In this document: positions 27,725 to 37,375 of the stretch, one piece after another
Position numbering within the stretch: the first letter of the stretch is position 1
Layout: each line of letters begins with the position of its first letter
Source: Methylovorus sp. MM2
GTDB taxonomy: Bacteria > Pseudomonadota > Gammaproteobacteria > Burkholderiales > Methylophilaceae
Direction: 5' to 3'
NCBI RefSeq assembly: GCF_001648895.1
Contig: NZ_LXUF01000001.1
Location: forward strand, 868,001-932,000
DNA: 64,000 nt
Position numbers and translations under genes: made by a program
Notes under the pieces: generated by a model
The model's input: the letters and a program-made list of their open reading frames with translations, nothing else
What the model was told of the DNA's origin: nothing
The model's database searches: none

Positions 27725-28774
27725 ATGGCTCTGTTTGATACCTCTGCCAATTGGCCTGCGCTGAGTAAAGTGCTTGCTGCGCGTACTGCCACGGCGCCAG
27801 TGACTAAAGTACTGGTGTTGGCAAACCTCATGGTCTTTGTTGCCATGTTGTTCAATGGCGCAGGTTTTTGGCATTCTCCCAATGCTGTACAACTTGCATG
27901 GGGTGCGAATTTTGGCCCGGCAACGCAAGATGGGGAATGGTGGCGTTTAGCTAGTGCCTTGTTCCTGCATTTTGGTATTATCCATCTAACCTTAAATCTT
28001 TGGGCTTTGTGGGATGGTGGCCAGCTCGTTGAGCGCATGTATGGCCACGTAAGATTCGTTGCCATCTATTTTATCAGCGGCCTAAGCGGTAACTTGCTCT
28101 CTTTGGTCGTGCAAGGAAATCTGGCGGTCTCCGGTGGGGCTTCCAGCGCGATTTTTGGTGTGTATGGCGCATTGTTGGTATTCCTTTGGACAGAACGCCA
28201 GCATCTTGACGCGGATGAGTTTCGCTGGTTATTCTGGGGCGCCGTAGGTTTTTCTGTTGCGACTATCATTCTGGGTTTTATTGTTCCAGCGATTGATAAT
28301 GCCGCGCATATCGGAGGTTTTTTTGCAGGTGTGGCTGCGGGTTTTATCTTTGCCCGACCTTTGGTGTCAGTAAGGGTATTCACGGCATCACGTATTGCTG
28401 CGACGGTGATATTTCTGCTTGCTATCGGCATTTTGATCTACCGAATTCCTCAGCCAAGTTACAAGTGGAGTGATGAGTTATTGATACAGCAAGAGATCAA
28501 TGATTTTGTGAAAGATGATCAGGCACTCAATCGTGAGTGGCTAAAGATCATCCATGAAAGTAAGCAGGGTAATGTGACTTACTATGACCTAGCCGTAAAG
28601 ATCGACAACGCCATTACAGATCGCTATGAAGAGCATTTCGAGCAGCTTTCACAATTGCCTTATGATCCTTCTATGCCATCGGCCAATAAGCTTGAAAGTG
28701 TGCTGCAATATACCCAACAGAAACGCGATGCATCCCGTGCATTGGCAGATAAATTAAGAGACCGTCATCCTTGA
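27725..28774 (+). CDS. Rhomboid-family intramembrane serine protease
   Basis: Membrane protease of 349 residues. Six to seven helices lie in the first 240 residues, with the catalytic serine in GGASSAIFG and the catalytic histidine in AAHIGGFFAG. The last 100 residues are soluble and charged and have no motif I recognise. The substrate is unknown. The gene stands alone between a terminator and an oppositely directed small gene. Confidence 0.9.
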   Translation: MALFDTSANWPALSKVLAARTATAPVTKVLVLANLMVFVAMLFNGAGFWHSPNAVQLAWGANFGPATQDGEWWRLASALFLHFGIIHLTLNLWALWDGGQLVERMYGHVRFVAIYFISGLSGNLLSLVVQGNLAVSGGASSAIFGVYGALLVFLWTERQHLDADEFRWLFWGAVGFSVATIILGFIVPAIDNAAHIGGFFAGVAAGFIFARPLVSVRVFTASRIAATVIFLLAIGILIYRIPQPSYKWSDELLIQQEINDFVKDDQALNREWLKIIHESKQGNVTYYDLAVKIDNAITDRYEEHFEQLSQLPYDPSMPSANKLESVLQYTQQKRDASRALADKLRDRHP

Positions 28775-28794
28775 TTCAAGAGGTTGCTGCGCTT

Positions 28795-29019
28795 CTATTT
28801 AGATGCGTTCGCTTTCAGTTTATCTATCCCTATGACCACGAGGGATGTGATCCATAGAATCGCTTTAAAAGTGTTCAGCACAGGGATCAGGCTCCAGAAC
28901 ATATTGCCCAATATCTGCCTGCATAGCATGGATTTAAAGCAGGCTGTCTTGTATATGGTCGAAAGCAGGCAAAGGCCAAGTGAAACAAAATAGATCACGA
29001 TGTACTCAAGTGGGATCAA
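28795..29019 (-). CDS. Small membrane protein, TTG start
   Basis: A 74-residue protein with two hydrophobic helices (YIVIYFVSLGLCLLSTIY and an FWSLIPVLNTFKAILWITSLVVIGI segment). It has no recognised family. On the minus strand a clear GAGGAGA ribosome site precedes the TTG at 29019, which is the main reason to accept it. It lies between the rhomboid gene and tadA. Confidence 0.5.
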   Translation of the reverse strand: MIPLEYIVIYFVSLGLCLLSTIYKTACFKSMLCRQILGNMFWSLIPVLNTFKAILWITSLVVIGIDKLKANASK

Positions 29020-29054
29020 TCTCTATTCTCCTCATATCAATATCATCTTTTTAA

Positions 29055-29573
<519 letters not shown>

Positions 29574-31529
29574 CTAGAAGGCATTAACTAATTGTTTAAA
29601 GGCCGCAATCGAGGCAAAGTTTTTTGCGTATCGCAGATTGGTATAAGCCTGCGTGATTTCCTCTATCTGTACAGATTTCTGCGGTAGACGTCTGCACGCA
29701 CGAATGCTGAAATCTACGGGCCCTTCATGATCGTATCGCTGCAAACCGGACTTAGCCAGTTTGCGTAAGAAGTCATTATATATATTCTGGATAGGGTCGC
29801 GCTTCAGTCTTTTTCCGCGCAATAGAAAATAACACAGGACTGATAATACGATGCCAGCCATGACCAGTAATGCAATGACTAGATCATCCCATGAGAGTTT
29901 GTCACCAGTGAGGTAACGCAGCAACTGCATCTGGCGTTCCTGGTTATAGCCAAGTACCCATTGGTTCCAGCCGTTATTTGCAGCATCCCAGTTGAGGTAA
30001 AGTTTGCGTAACAAAGGATAATCTCTGCGTGACATTAACGATAACGCTTCGCTATCATCGACTGATTCAGCGATGTTCCTTTCAATGCGTTCAGGAGCCA
30101 CAGCGGCTGTTGGGTCAACACGTACCCATCCACGATCTTTTAGCCATACCTCGGCCCATGCGTGGGCATCTGATTGGCGAACGATGAGGTAATTATTCAC
30201 TGGATTAAGTTCACCACCTTGGTAGCCAGTCACTACACGCGCTGGTACGCCTGCTGCACGCATGAGAAAAACAAAGCTGCTGGCATAATGCTCACAAAAT
30301 CCGCGTTTTGTATTGAAAATGAAGTCATCTACTGGATTATCGCCAAGTATCGGTGGAGATAATGTGTAGATGAATGGCTGGTTGCGAAACATCGATAGCG
30401 CGTTCTGAACGATCTTCTCTGGGCTATCTTGACTTTCCAACCACGATGCAGCTAATTCTCGGCTTTTTGGGTTTTGTTTTGGCGGTAATTGTAACAACAG
30501 CTTACGTTGTCTATCTTCTAGCTGGTCTGCGAGTTTGTAGCTGGTGTATGAGCTACCTGAATAGCGAATACGCGTGCGTATAGGGTCTTTCGACAGCACT
30601 TGTCTGTCACTGCTCAACTGCGTATCTGGTGGTGTGGATGAAGGAAGATCCAGCATCAATATCCAGTTACGGTTATGGGGTTCTAAGGTAACAGTGTAGT
30701 TGGTCGGGTTGCCTGTAGTTTCTAATGTCTCTGGTATATAAGTTTGTCGATTGATACGCCATGTGCGTCCATCGTAATAAGAGAGAACAGGTCCGCGCCA
30801 ATAGAGCTGCTTCTGTGCTGGCGGATTTTCCTGGAACTCCACCCGAAATGCAGTAGCACCTGATAGGCTGAGCTTGTTGATGCTGCCTGGCTCCATCGAA
30901 TCAGAAAGACCAGACATCCCGCTATTTGCATCTCTGGGAACACTCCATAATGGCCCCGGCATGCGGGGAAACAAGATGAAGAATACAATCATGATAGGCA
31001 ATGCCTGCGCGATGATGCTACCCGCCAGTTTTGTTTTAAATCGCCAACCATAGGCATGGCTGTAATGATGAACACCAATCAATGTGCTAGTGAGCGCTAA
31101 TATCGGTAATAGCATGAATGCGCCGACGGGCAGCGTTTGGCTGAATAGGAATGTATTGATGGTCAGAAAATATGCGATGAAGATGACAACGATGTAATCT
31201 CTGCGCGTGTAGGTCTCCATCAGTTTAAGCGCAAGCATCAATGCAAGTAGGGCTACGCTGGCATCTCGCCCGAAAAGCCCGTGATAAGTCACTGCGATGC
31301 CGATCGTGGCTGCAATGGTGATCGGGATGAGAATGACCAGCTTGGGTAATCCCCAAGCCTTTTTGTCTACCAGATAACGCCAACCGCCAAACCCTGCGAT
31401 TAGCAGCGATACCCATAGTGCAAGATGCGAAACATGCATCGCCATGACTAATGTCAGTGACCCCAATAGCCAATGCAGGTCATTGCTTGAAGGTTTGGGC
31501 GCCGTTGTGTCGATATCTACTTTCGCCAC
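29574..31529 (-). CDS. TgpA-like transglutaminase-domain membrane protein
   Basis: Protein of 651 residues. The first 200 residues hold several membrane helices (DUF3488 type), followed by a periplasmic transglutaminase-like domain with Cys in GFCEHYASSF, His in DAHAWAEVW and Asp in VRVDPTAA, then one more helix (about 555-575) and a DUF4129-like cytoplasmic tail. The same architecture is seen in TgpA of Pseudomonas. It is directly downstream (no gap) of a DUF58 gene and a MoxR ATPase gene, the conserved trio found in many proteobacteria. The physiological substrate is unknown. Confidence 0.92.
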   Translation of the reverse strand: MAKVDIDTTAPKPSSNDLHWLLGSLTLVMAMHVSHLALWVSLLIAGFGGWRYLVDKKAWGLPKLVILIPITIAATIGIAVTYHGLFGRDASVALLALMLALKLMETYTRRDYIVVIFIAYFLTINTFLFSQTLPVGAFMLLPILALTSTLIGVHHYSHAYGWRFKTKLAGSIIAQALPIMIVFFILFPRMPGPLWSVPRDANSGMSGLSDSMEPGSINKLSLSGATAFRVEFQENPPAQKQLYWRGPVLSYYDGRTWRINRQTYIPETLETTGNPTNYTVTLEPHNRNWILMLDLPSSTPPDTQLSSDRQVLSKDPIRTRIRYSGSSYTSYKLADQLEDRQRKLLLQLPPKQNPKSRELAASWLESQDSPEKIVQNALSMFRNQPFIYTLSPPILGDNPVDDFIFNTKRGFCEHYASSFVFLMRAAGVPARVVTGYQGGELNPVNNYLIVRQSDAHAWAEVWLKDRGWVRVDPTAAVAPERIERNIAESVDDSEALSLMSRRDYPLLRKLYLNWDAANNGWNQWVLGYNQERQMQLLRYLTGDKLSWDDLVIALLVMAGIVLSVLCYFLLRGKRLKRDPIQNIYNDFLRKLAKSGLQRYDHEGPVDFSIRACRRLPQKSVQIEEITQAYTNLRYAKNFASIAAFKQLVNAF

Positions 31530-32519
31530 TTAGACAATCTCCAGTAATGCGAGTGCTTGCAGGCAGGCGGCGTAATGATCTTCGCCTGTATTCGGCGGAA
31601 ACTCATGCTTCGGTATACGCAAACCATAGGGTTGCCTGTCGGCATGCGCATCGATGATCCAGCGCGTCAATTGCTGGATTCGTTGCTCGCTATCTATGCC
31701 GGGGAGAGATTCCCAATCGAGCCATAAGATAGATTGTGCTTCTCCCTGAAACAGTTTGGTCAGGATACCTTGCTCGCGGGAGGATGCCTTCCAATCGACG
31801 CGTTTAGGTGAATCCCCTAATTGGTACTGGCGGTGCCCTGCAAAATCATCATCGCCCGTGCGCGCATCAAGTGAGCCCGCCGCGCCTTGATCTGGTGTGC
31901 TGGGGATAGGCACACTTTGTGATGCCGGATGCGGATATACAAGGCAGCGGCAATCAAGTTCTACATACGACCATGCGTGAAATAATCCAAGCGGAAACTC
32001 AGTAAAGAAAGTGATCCTTCCCGGGTTCAGCCAACCCCGTTTTTTTGCAGGTAGCGCCAGTTTCAGCGAGGTCTCACTGCTTGCGCCAATATCTGCATAC
32101 GTTGGGATTATCTCGTTAAAGTGCGCCCCTATACTGTAGCGTGGACGCTGTTTATCTTCTTTAACCATGATCTCAAAGATAGCGTCTTCACCTGCGAATA
32201 CAGGGTCTATTCTTCTGCTAGTAATGACTAAATGCGCTAGATTGCGCCAAGTATGCAGCATGGCGACAACACCCATGCCAGCTAATAGAAAGGTGAGTAC
32301 GAAGCCCAAGCTAAGACTATAGTTAATCGAACCCGTGAGCATCGCGATGAGAATGACGGCAAAGAAAAGCCCATAACGTGTGGGGATGATATAGATGTGT
32401 CTGGCAGTTAAAACCGCAGGAGATTTAGAGGGTCGTGCCACCCGTAGCCATTTCTTCCAATCGATCAACTTGATTGCCATATGGCGATAGCGTAAGTGGC
32501 TATGGGATAGCCACGGCAT
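31530..32519 (-). CDS. DUF58-domain protein
   Basis: Protein of 329 residues with two membrane helices near the N-terminus (about residues 50-95) and a C-terminal DUF58/vWA-like part that contains the family signature DDFAGHRQYQLGDSPKRVDWKASSR. DUF58 proteins work with MoxR AAA ATPases. The start at 32519 lies inside the end of the MoxR gene (20-base overlap); a second ATG at 32480 would remove the overlap and cannot be excluded. Confidence 0.9.
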   Translation of the reverse strand: MPWLSHSHLRYRHMAIKLIDWKKWLRVARPSKSPAVLTARHIYIIPTRYGLFFAVILIAMLTGSINYSLSLGFVLTFLLAGMGVVAMLHTWRNLAHLVITSRRIDPVFAGEDAIFEIMVKEDKQRPRYSIGAHFNEIIPTYADIGASSETSLKLALPAKKRGWLNPGRITFFTEFPLGLFHAWSYVELDCRCLVYPHPASQSVPIPSTPDQGAAGSLDARTGDDDFAGHRQYQLGDSPKRVDWKASSREQGILTKLFQGEAQSILWLDWESLPGIDSEQRIQQLTRWIIDAHADRQPYGLRIPKHEFPPNTGEDHYAACLQALALLEIV

Positions 32520-33411
32520 TGAGCAAATGCGTGCCGATATCGGCTACAGCATCTGCCCTGTTCGCGGGGTGTAAACGGTGCTCGGCGATGCCAGGCAAGA
32601 TCGCTTGCACATCTTCAGGTAACGCAAAATCCCGTCCATGCATTAGCGCCCATGCTTGTGCGCATTGTTTCAGCCCCAACCCAGCGCGAGGTGAAAGGCC
32701 AGCAGAGAACTTACCTGAAGTGCGTGTGTAATCCAGCAGCGCTTGCAGATAATCCAGCAGGGCATCGGAGATATGAATATCCCGTACGGCTTGTTGTAGA
32801 CCGGATAAGCCATTAGCATCTATACAAGGATTGATCTTGCTGACGTTATTGCGTCCACCATTATCTTGTAGCAGTGCGCGCTCTGATTTTGCATCTGGAT
32901 AACCCAGCTGTATGCGCATCAGGAAGCGGTCAAGCTGTGATTCAGGTAGCGGGAATGTACCGATATGATAGGTGGGGTTCTGCGTTGCGATCACGAAGAA
33001 GGGCTGTGGTAACTTGCGCGTTTCACCTTCCAACGTCACTTGGCCTTCCTCCATCACCTCAAGCAATGAGCTTTGTGTCTTTGGCGTCGCGCGGTTGATC
33101 TCGTCCGCAAGCAGCACATTGGTAAACACTGGCCCCGGATGAAACTTGAATGATGCTGTATTACGGTCATAAACTGATATGCCCAAGATATCCGCTGGTA
33201 GCAAATCACTGGTGAATTGCACGCGGCTGAATTTCAGCCCCAGCACCTGTGCCAAGGTATGCGAAAGCGTGGTCTTGCCCATCCCTGGCAGATCTTCGAT
33301 CAATAGATGACCGCGCGCTAATATGCAGGCCAAGGCGAGCTTGATCTGCTGCTCTTTGCCCAGGATGATGCGGCTGGTCTCAGCAATGATTGTATCGGTT
33401 ACATTACGCAT
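32500..33411 (-). CDS. MoxR-family AAA ATPase
   Basis: ATPase of 303 residues with Walker A (LPGMGKTTLSH), Walker B (VLLADEINRATPKTQSSLLE), sensor regions (VIATQNP) and a C-terminal lid with SPRAGLGL. MoxR proteins act as chaperones for vWA or DUF58 partners, and here the DUF58 and TgpA-like genes follow directly. The first gene of this minus-strand operon. Confidence 0.95.
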   Translation of the reverse strand: MRNVTDTIIAETSRIILGKEQQIKLALACILARGHLLIEDLPGMGKTTLSHTLAQVLGLKFSRVQFTSDLLPADILGISVYDRNTASFKFHPGPVFTNVLLADEINRATPKTQSSLLEVMEEGQVTLEGETRKLPQPFFVIATQNPTYHIGTFPLPESQLDRFLMRIQLGYPDAKSERALLQDNGGRNNVSKINPCIDANGLSGLQQAVRDIHISDALLDYLQALLDYTRTSGKFSAGLSPRAGLGLKQCAQAWALMHGRDFALPEDVQAILPGIAEHRLHPANRADAVADIGTHLLNAVAIP

Positions 33412-33447
33412 AGAAGTTGAAGCTTTTTAAAAGTGAGTGCTTTAGTG

Positions 33448-33966
33448 TTAATCGTGATCGACGAACTTCGATGACCAGCGAACCAGTACGTACATGATGC
33501 CCAGCATCAAGCCAGCACCCACCCACATGGCAAGATCTATGGGGAGAAGCTCGCCTTCTTCCATCGGTACCATCACCAGTTTGCGCAATACCACGATGAT
33601 CGCGACCTCTATAAATGCATCGACTTCCAGTTTGCTACCGCGAAGGTAACGAATCTCGGCAGTGATCAATGCGGATATCGACCATAACAACATCAGTGTA
33701 CCCAGTGCATTCAGAAAGCCATGGACCAGATTATGGGCACTGATGGCTTGCCGCACATCCACAAAGAAAAGCCAGGTGAACATCAATACCGCAACAGCTA
33801 ATGCCAAGCCGATTATGATGTGGGCAAATCCATTGAGCCAAACCATCGCACGTACCGCGTAGCGGTTGACGGCATATAGCTCACGCGGGATCAAGACTTT
33901 TTCTTTTTGAGTGGAGCGGTGAACTCTTCTCGGGGTATGTTCTGTATTCATATGTGACGCGCTCAA
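33448..33966 (-). CDS. PsiE-like phosphate-starvation-inducible membrane protein
   Basis: Protein of 172 residues with four predicted helices after a basic N-terminal stretch (PRRVHRSTQKEK). The layout and the LRGSKLEVDAFIEVAIIVVLRK segment match the PsiE family, small inner-membrane proteins of unknown biochemical function. Start at 33966, with a second in-frame ATG at 33951. It lies 36 bases upstream of the MoxR gene in the same direction. Confidence 0.82.
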   Translation of the reverse strand: MSASHMNTEHTPRRVHRSTQKEKVLIPRELYAVNRYAVRAMVWLNGFAHIIIGLALAVAVLMFTWLFFVDVRQAISAHNLVHGFLNALGTLMLLWSISALITAEIRYLRGSKLEVDAFIEVAIIVVLRKLVMVPMEEGELLPIDLAMWVGAGLMLGIMYVLVRWSSKFVDHD

Positions 33967-34180
33967 CCTGTTTTTATTTAAATAGCGTTTTCTGGGACAG
34001 TCATTGGGATTTTGGCATTACACGGCCAGTTGTTCCAGCTTTAGTTTTATTTTTAGCATGCATATGTGGAATTTAAATCTGTTTCGATGCCTGAACCTAC
34101 CAAACATATTAATATCTATATACTCACTGAAAATATAAAAACATCATCTTTGAATGATATTCAAACCCTAAGGAGATTTT

Positions 34181-35251
34181 ATGGCTGTTGATCTATTTTC
34201 CCCGATTCATCTTGGTAGTATTTCACTAAAAAACAGAATTGCCATGGCACCACTAACCCGTAACCGCGCTGGTGAAGGAAATGTGCCTCAAGATATCAAT
34301 GTTACTTATTATGCGCAACGCGCCTCTGCTGGTGTCATTATTACCGAAGCGACGCCTATTTCTGATATGGGGCACGGCTATCCGGCAACTCCGGGTATTC
34401 ACTCTGGTGCGCAGATTGCTGGTTGGAAAAAAGTTACTGACGCAGTCCATGCCAAAGGCGGCAAGATCATCTTACAGTTATGGCATGTCGGGCGCATCTC
34501 ACATCCTTCGTTATTGCCTGAAAATGCTTTGCCGGTTGCACCTTCTGCCATCAAGCCAGCAGGGCAGGCATTTACTTATCAAGGTTTGACAGATTTCGTT
34601 CAGCCACGAGCGCTGGCCCTAGATGAACTCCCAGCCATCGTGGCTGACTATGTGCAGGCTACAAAGAATGCATTAGCAGCAGGTTTTGATGGCGTTGAGG
34701 TACATGGTGCTAATGGTTATCTGCTTGACCAATTCTTGCGTGATAGTACCAATAAGCGTACGGACAACTATGGGGGAAGCATCGAGAACCGTGCCCGCTT
34801 GTTACTGGAAGTCGTGAAAGCGGTCGCCGACGTAGCAAGCGCTGACCGTGTTGGTGTGCGTATCTCCCCATTGAATCAGTTCAATGACATTTCGGATTCT
34901 GCCCCTCAGGTGCTTTTCAACTATGTTGCAAAAGAATTAAGCCATTTGGATATTGCTTACCTTCATGTAGTTGAAGGCAGTATGGTCGAGGGTGCTGCCA
35001 TCGATTTTGATTTTTTGGCGCTTCGCAAGCAATTCAAAGGCGCGTATATTGCTAACCTTAATTACGATAAAGCGACTGGCAACGCAGCGATTGCTGAGGG
35101 TCGTGCTGATGTAATCGCTTATGGTAAAGCCTACATCGCTAATCCTGACTTGGTCGAGCGCTTTGCGCAGAATGCGCCGCTGAATGCCGCCGATCAATCC
35201 ACCTTCTACGGCGGTGGTGAAAAGGGATATATTGATTATCCTGCACTTTAA
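34181..35251 (+). CDS. Old yellow enzyme-family alkene reductase
   Basis: FMN-dependent reductase of 356 residues that reduces activated double bonds and, in some members, nitrate esters and nitroaromatics (NemA type). The barrel shows APLTRNRAGEGNVP, the HVGRISHPSLLP segment, VHGANGYLLDQFLRD and NRARLLLEV, all typical. A good AAGGAG site lies before the ATG. A nitroreductase gene follows in the same direction after 61 bases, so the two may form a small electrophile or redox stress unit. Confidence 0.93.
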   Translation: MAVDLFSPIHLGSISLKNRIAMAPLTRNRAGEGNVPQDINVTYYAQRASAGVIITEATPISDMGHGYPATPGIHSGAQIAGWKKVTDAVHAKGGKIILQLWHVGRISHPSLLPENALPVAPSAIKPAGQAFTYQGLTDFVQPRALALDELPAIVADYVQATKNALAAGFDGVEVHGANGYLLDQFLRDSTNKRTDNYGGSIENRARLLLEVVKAVADVASADRVGVRISPLNQFNDISDSAPQVLFNYVAKELSHLDIAYLHVVEGSMVEGAAIDFDFLALRKQFKGAYIANLNYDKATGNAAIAEGRADVIAYGKAYIANPDLVERFAQNAPLNAADQSTFYGGGEKGYIDYPAL

Positions 35252-35312
35252 ATTTGTACTTTAATTTTCGTACTGTGGAATAAGCTTTCAAATAATTATC
35301 TTAAGGAAAACA

Positions 35313-35912
35313 ATGAAAAAACCAGCTACCACCCAAGTCGCAATTGACGAAACCATCGCTAATCGCTGGAGCGGACGTGCGTATGATGCAAGTAAGCCAG
35401 TGAGCCATGACCAGGTCATTGCACTGCTGGAAGCAGCGCGCTGGGCGCCCTCATGTTTTGGTGACGAGCCTTGGCGTTTTATCGTGATGGATAAAACGAC
35501 GGATGTAGCGGGTTGGCAAAAAGGTTTTGATTGTCTAGTCGAATTCAATCAAACATGGGTAAAAGACTCTCCGGTATTGCTTTTGATTACGACAAATACC
35601 TTGTTCGGCCATAACAATAAACCTAACCGTTTCGCCAGCTATGATGCGGGTGCGGCTGCTGAAAACTTATGTTTACAAGCCGCAGCACTGGGGATAATGG
35701 CGCACCAGATGGGTGGATTCGATGCAGATAAGGCGCGTAAGGTATTTGGCATTCCTGAACAGTTTGAGATTCTGTCCATGATCTCAGTCGGCTATCAGGC
35801 CGATATATCCACTGTCACTGGTGAAGCACTTGAGCGTGAAACAGCTCCGCGTAAACGCAAAGCGCTTGGAGAGGTGTTTTACAAGTCTGAATGGGAAAAA
35901 CCAATCGCTTAA
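35313..35912 (+). CDS. Nitroreductase-family protein
   Basis: FMN enzyme of 199 residues with the nitroreductase fold: RWSGRAYDASKPVS for flavin phosphate binding, AARWAPSCFGDEPWRF, and AAAENLCLQAAALGIMAHQ in the dimer helix. The function in the cell is probably reduction of quinones or nitro compounds. An AAGGAAA site precedes the ATG at 35313. It is downstream of the OYE gene. Confidence 0.92.
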   Translation: MKKPATTQVAIDETIANRWSGRAYDASKPVSHDQVIALLEAARWAPSCFGDEPWRFIVMDKTTDVAGWQKGFDCLVEFNQTWVKDSPVLLLITTNTLFGHNNKPNRFASYDAGAAAENLCLQAAALGIMAHQMGGFDADKARKVFGIPEQFEILSMISVGYQADISTVTGEALERETAPRKRKALGEVFYKSEWEKPIA

Positions 35913-35999
35913 AGTAACGCAGCAGCTATATCTAACCTCTGCCCCTGTATTTAGGCTTCTGATAGAATAGCTGCAATTTTAATGAACTGGATATAGATC

Positions 36000-36383
36000 A
36001 TGGCGGTTGTACAATTAACCCGTGCGAATTTCAAAGACACCATCGTCAATAACGAGATTGTGATTGTCGATTTCTGGGCACCGTGGTGTCAGCCTTGTGT
36101 GACATTTACGGATGTTTTTACTGCCGCCTCTGAGCAAAACCCTGATATCGTTTTTGGCATGGTCGATACGGATGACCAGCCAGAGATCGCTGAGTATTTT
36201 GAAGTCGAAAAAGTACCGGGAATATTGATCATTCGAGAGCAAGCTGGTATTCACGCACAGATCGGTGAGATTGGCGCACCTGCGCTGGATAAATTGATTC
36301 AATGGGCGCGTGATTTCAATATGACTGAAGTCAGGCAATATTACGCAGAAGAAGATGCAAAGATTGCTGAACAGAAATCCTGA
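36000..36383 (+). CDS. Thioredoxin-like protein with CQPC active site
   Basis: Protein of 127 residues with a thioredoxin fold. The active site reads WAPWCQPC where thioredoxin has WCGPC. The cis-proline region is recognisable (EVEKVPGILI), and a C-terminal tail of about 20 charged residues extends past the fold. There is no signal peptide, so it is cytoplasmic. The Gln between the cysteines should change the redox potential. It is a single-gene unit that ends at a strong bidirectional terminator. Confidence 0.9.
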   Translation: MAVVQLTRANFKDTIVNNEIVIVDFWAPWCQPCVTFTDVFTAASEQNPDIVFGMVDTDDQPEIAEYFEVEKVPGILIIREQAGIHAQIGEIGAPALDKLIQWARDFNMTEVRQYYAEEDAKIAEQKS

Positions 36384-36402
36384 ACTTAGGATTTTTGGTA
36401 AT

Positions 36403-36437
36403 AAAAAAAGCACATCAATTATCGATGTGCTTTTTTT
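36403..36437. terminator. Bidirectional Rho-independent terminator
   Basis: GCACATC and GATGTGC form a 7-bp stem with a 7-base loop, flanked by seven A on the left and seven T on the right, so it can end both the thioredoxin-like gene on the + strand and the YcnI-like gene on the - strand. Confidence 0.92.
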
Positions 36438-36449
36438 ATGGCTGAGCTG

Positions 36450-36998
36450 TTAATGTATATGGTCCATGCCATTCATATGCATGGGTGCAGTAATGTCGAT
36501 GACTGGAGCAGGGGATTTAAGTGATGCTGCTGGTTTATCTGGCGTGGCGACCTCATTCCAATCGATGCGGCCTGATTCACAGATCTGCGTCACCGGAATA
36601 GCGACAGTTGCTGCTTCATCTGGTAAGCGAACCTGAATAGAGAATTCATCAAAATACTCATTTGGTAACTTACCTTCATTCCAGACAATCAGGCTTGTAT
36701 CTTCTGAAATAAGCTTGCCGTGTGATTTGTAAGGCGTAGTCAGCTTGATCGTTTGGGTGCTTAGTGTCCAGCCCGGTTTAGGCATTGGTTTTGCGCCATG
36801 AATATTTTCTGGGATATGTATCTGTACCTCTTTAGTTGCTGAACCATCGCAGCCATGTGTAATTCTGAAGGTAAGCTTTTGATATGTGCCAGTGGTGCCA
36901 TTTTGTGGCTCTACTACTGCATGCGCGTGAGCATTCGATATAATCAGGCTAGCTAGCGCGAGGGGCAGTAGGGTGCGTGTTGTAGATATTGTTTTCAT
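36450..36998 (-). CDS. YcnI-like (DUF1775) exported protein
   Basis: Periplasmic protein of 182 residues with a signal peptide ending in SNAHAHA. The mature protein begins with His in HAVVEPQNGTTG, as in YcnI-type copper-binding proteins where that histidine contributes to the metal site, and continues with the ITHGCDGSATKEVQIHIPE pattern. The tail HMNGMDHIH is rich in Met and His and may bind copper. It is downstream of a small membrane protein gene (11-base gap) with which it is probably co-transcribed. Confidence 0.85.
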   Translation of the reverse strand: MKTISTTRTLLPLALASLIISNAHAHAVVEPQNGTTGTYQKLTFRITHGCDGSATKEVQIHIPENIHGAKPMPKPGWTLSTQTIKLTTPYKSHGKLISEDTSLIVWNEGKLPNEYFDEFSIQVRLPDEAATVAIPVTQICESGRIDWNEVATPDKPAASLKSPAPVIDITAPMHMNGMDHIH

Positions 36999-37008
36999 AG
37001 AGCGAGTC

Positions 37009-37335
37009 TTAGAATGAGCCTGTAGTCAGAAGCTGATAAACAAAAAATGCACCGATTGCCATCATGGCATACAGGGGAAAATTGCCACGGCTTGTGTTCT
37101 TACCTTCGACTTTTCCACTTAGCCATCGGTTGAGGAGATATAAAACCGCAATGACGATGGGAATCCAGAACAGGCCAAGCGATGAATCCATCATCTTGCT
37201 TAACAATTGCCTTAATCCACCATCATCTTTAAAGAACTCGACCGATAGTCCGATCAATCCAATGAGTAAAAGCCCGAACTGAAAAATAGAGATCAATACT
37301 TTGACAAGTGAATCCGGGTGGTTCTTCTGTGCCAT
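37009..37335 (-). CDS. Small membrane protein of unknown function
   Basis: A 108-residue protein with three hydrophobic helices (IFQFGLLLIGLIGLSVEFF, LFWIPIVIAVLYLLNRWL, LYAMMAIGAFFVYQLL). I do not recognise the family. It lies between nlpD and the YcnI-like gene on the same strand. Because its partner is a candidate copper protein, a role in metal handling is possible but not supported by any motif. Confidence 0.72.
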   Translation of the reverse strand: MAQKNHPDSLVKVLISIFQFGLLLIGLIGLSVEFFKDDGGLRQLLSKMMDSSLGLFWIPIVIAVLYLLNRWLSGKVEGKNTSRGNFPLYAMMAIGAFFVYQLLTTGSF

Positions 37336-37375
37336 GGTGGTGATTCCCTTATGAACGCTTAATGTATGTTTTTAC

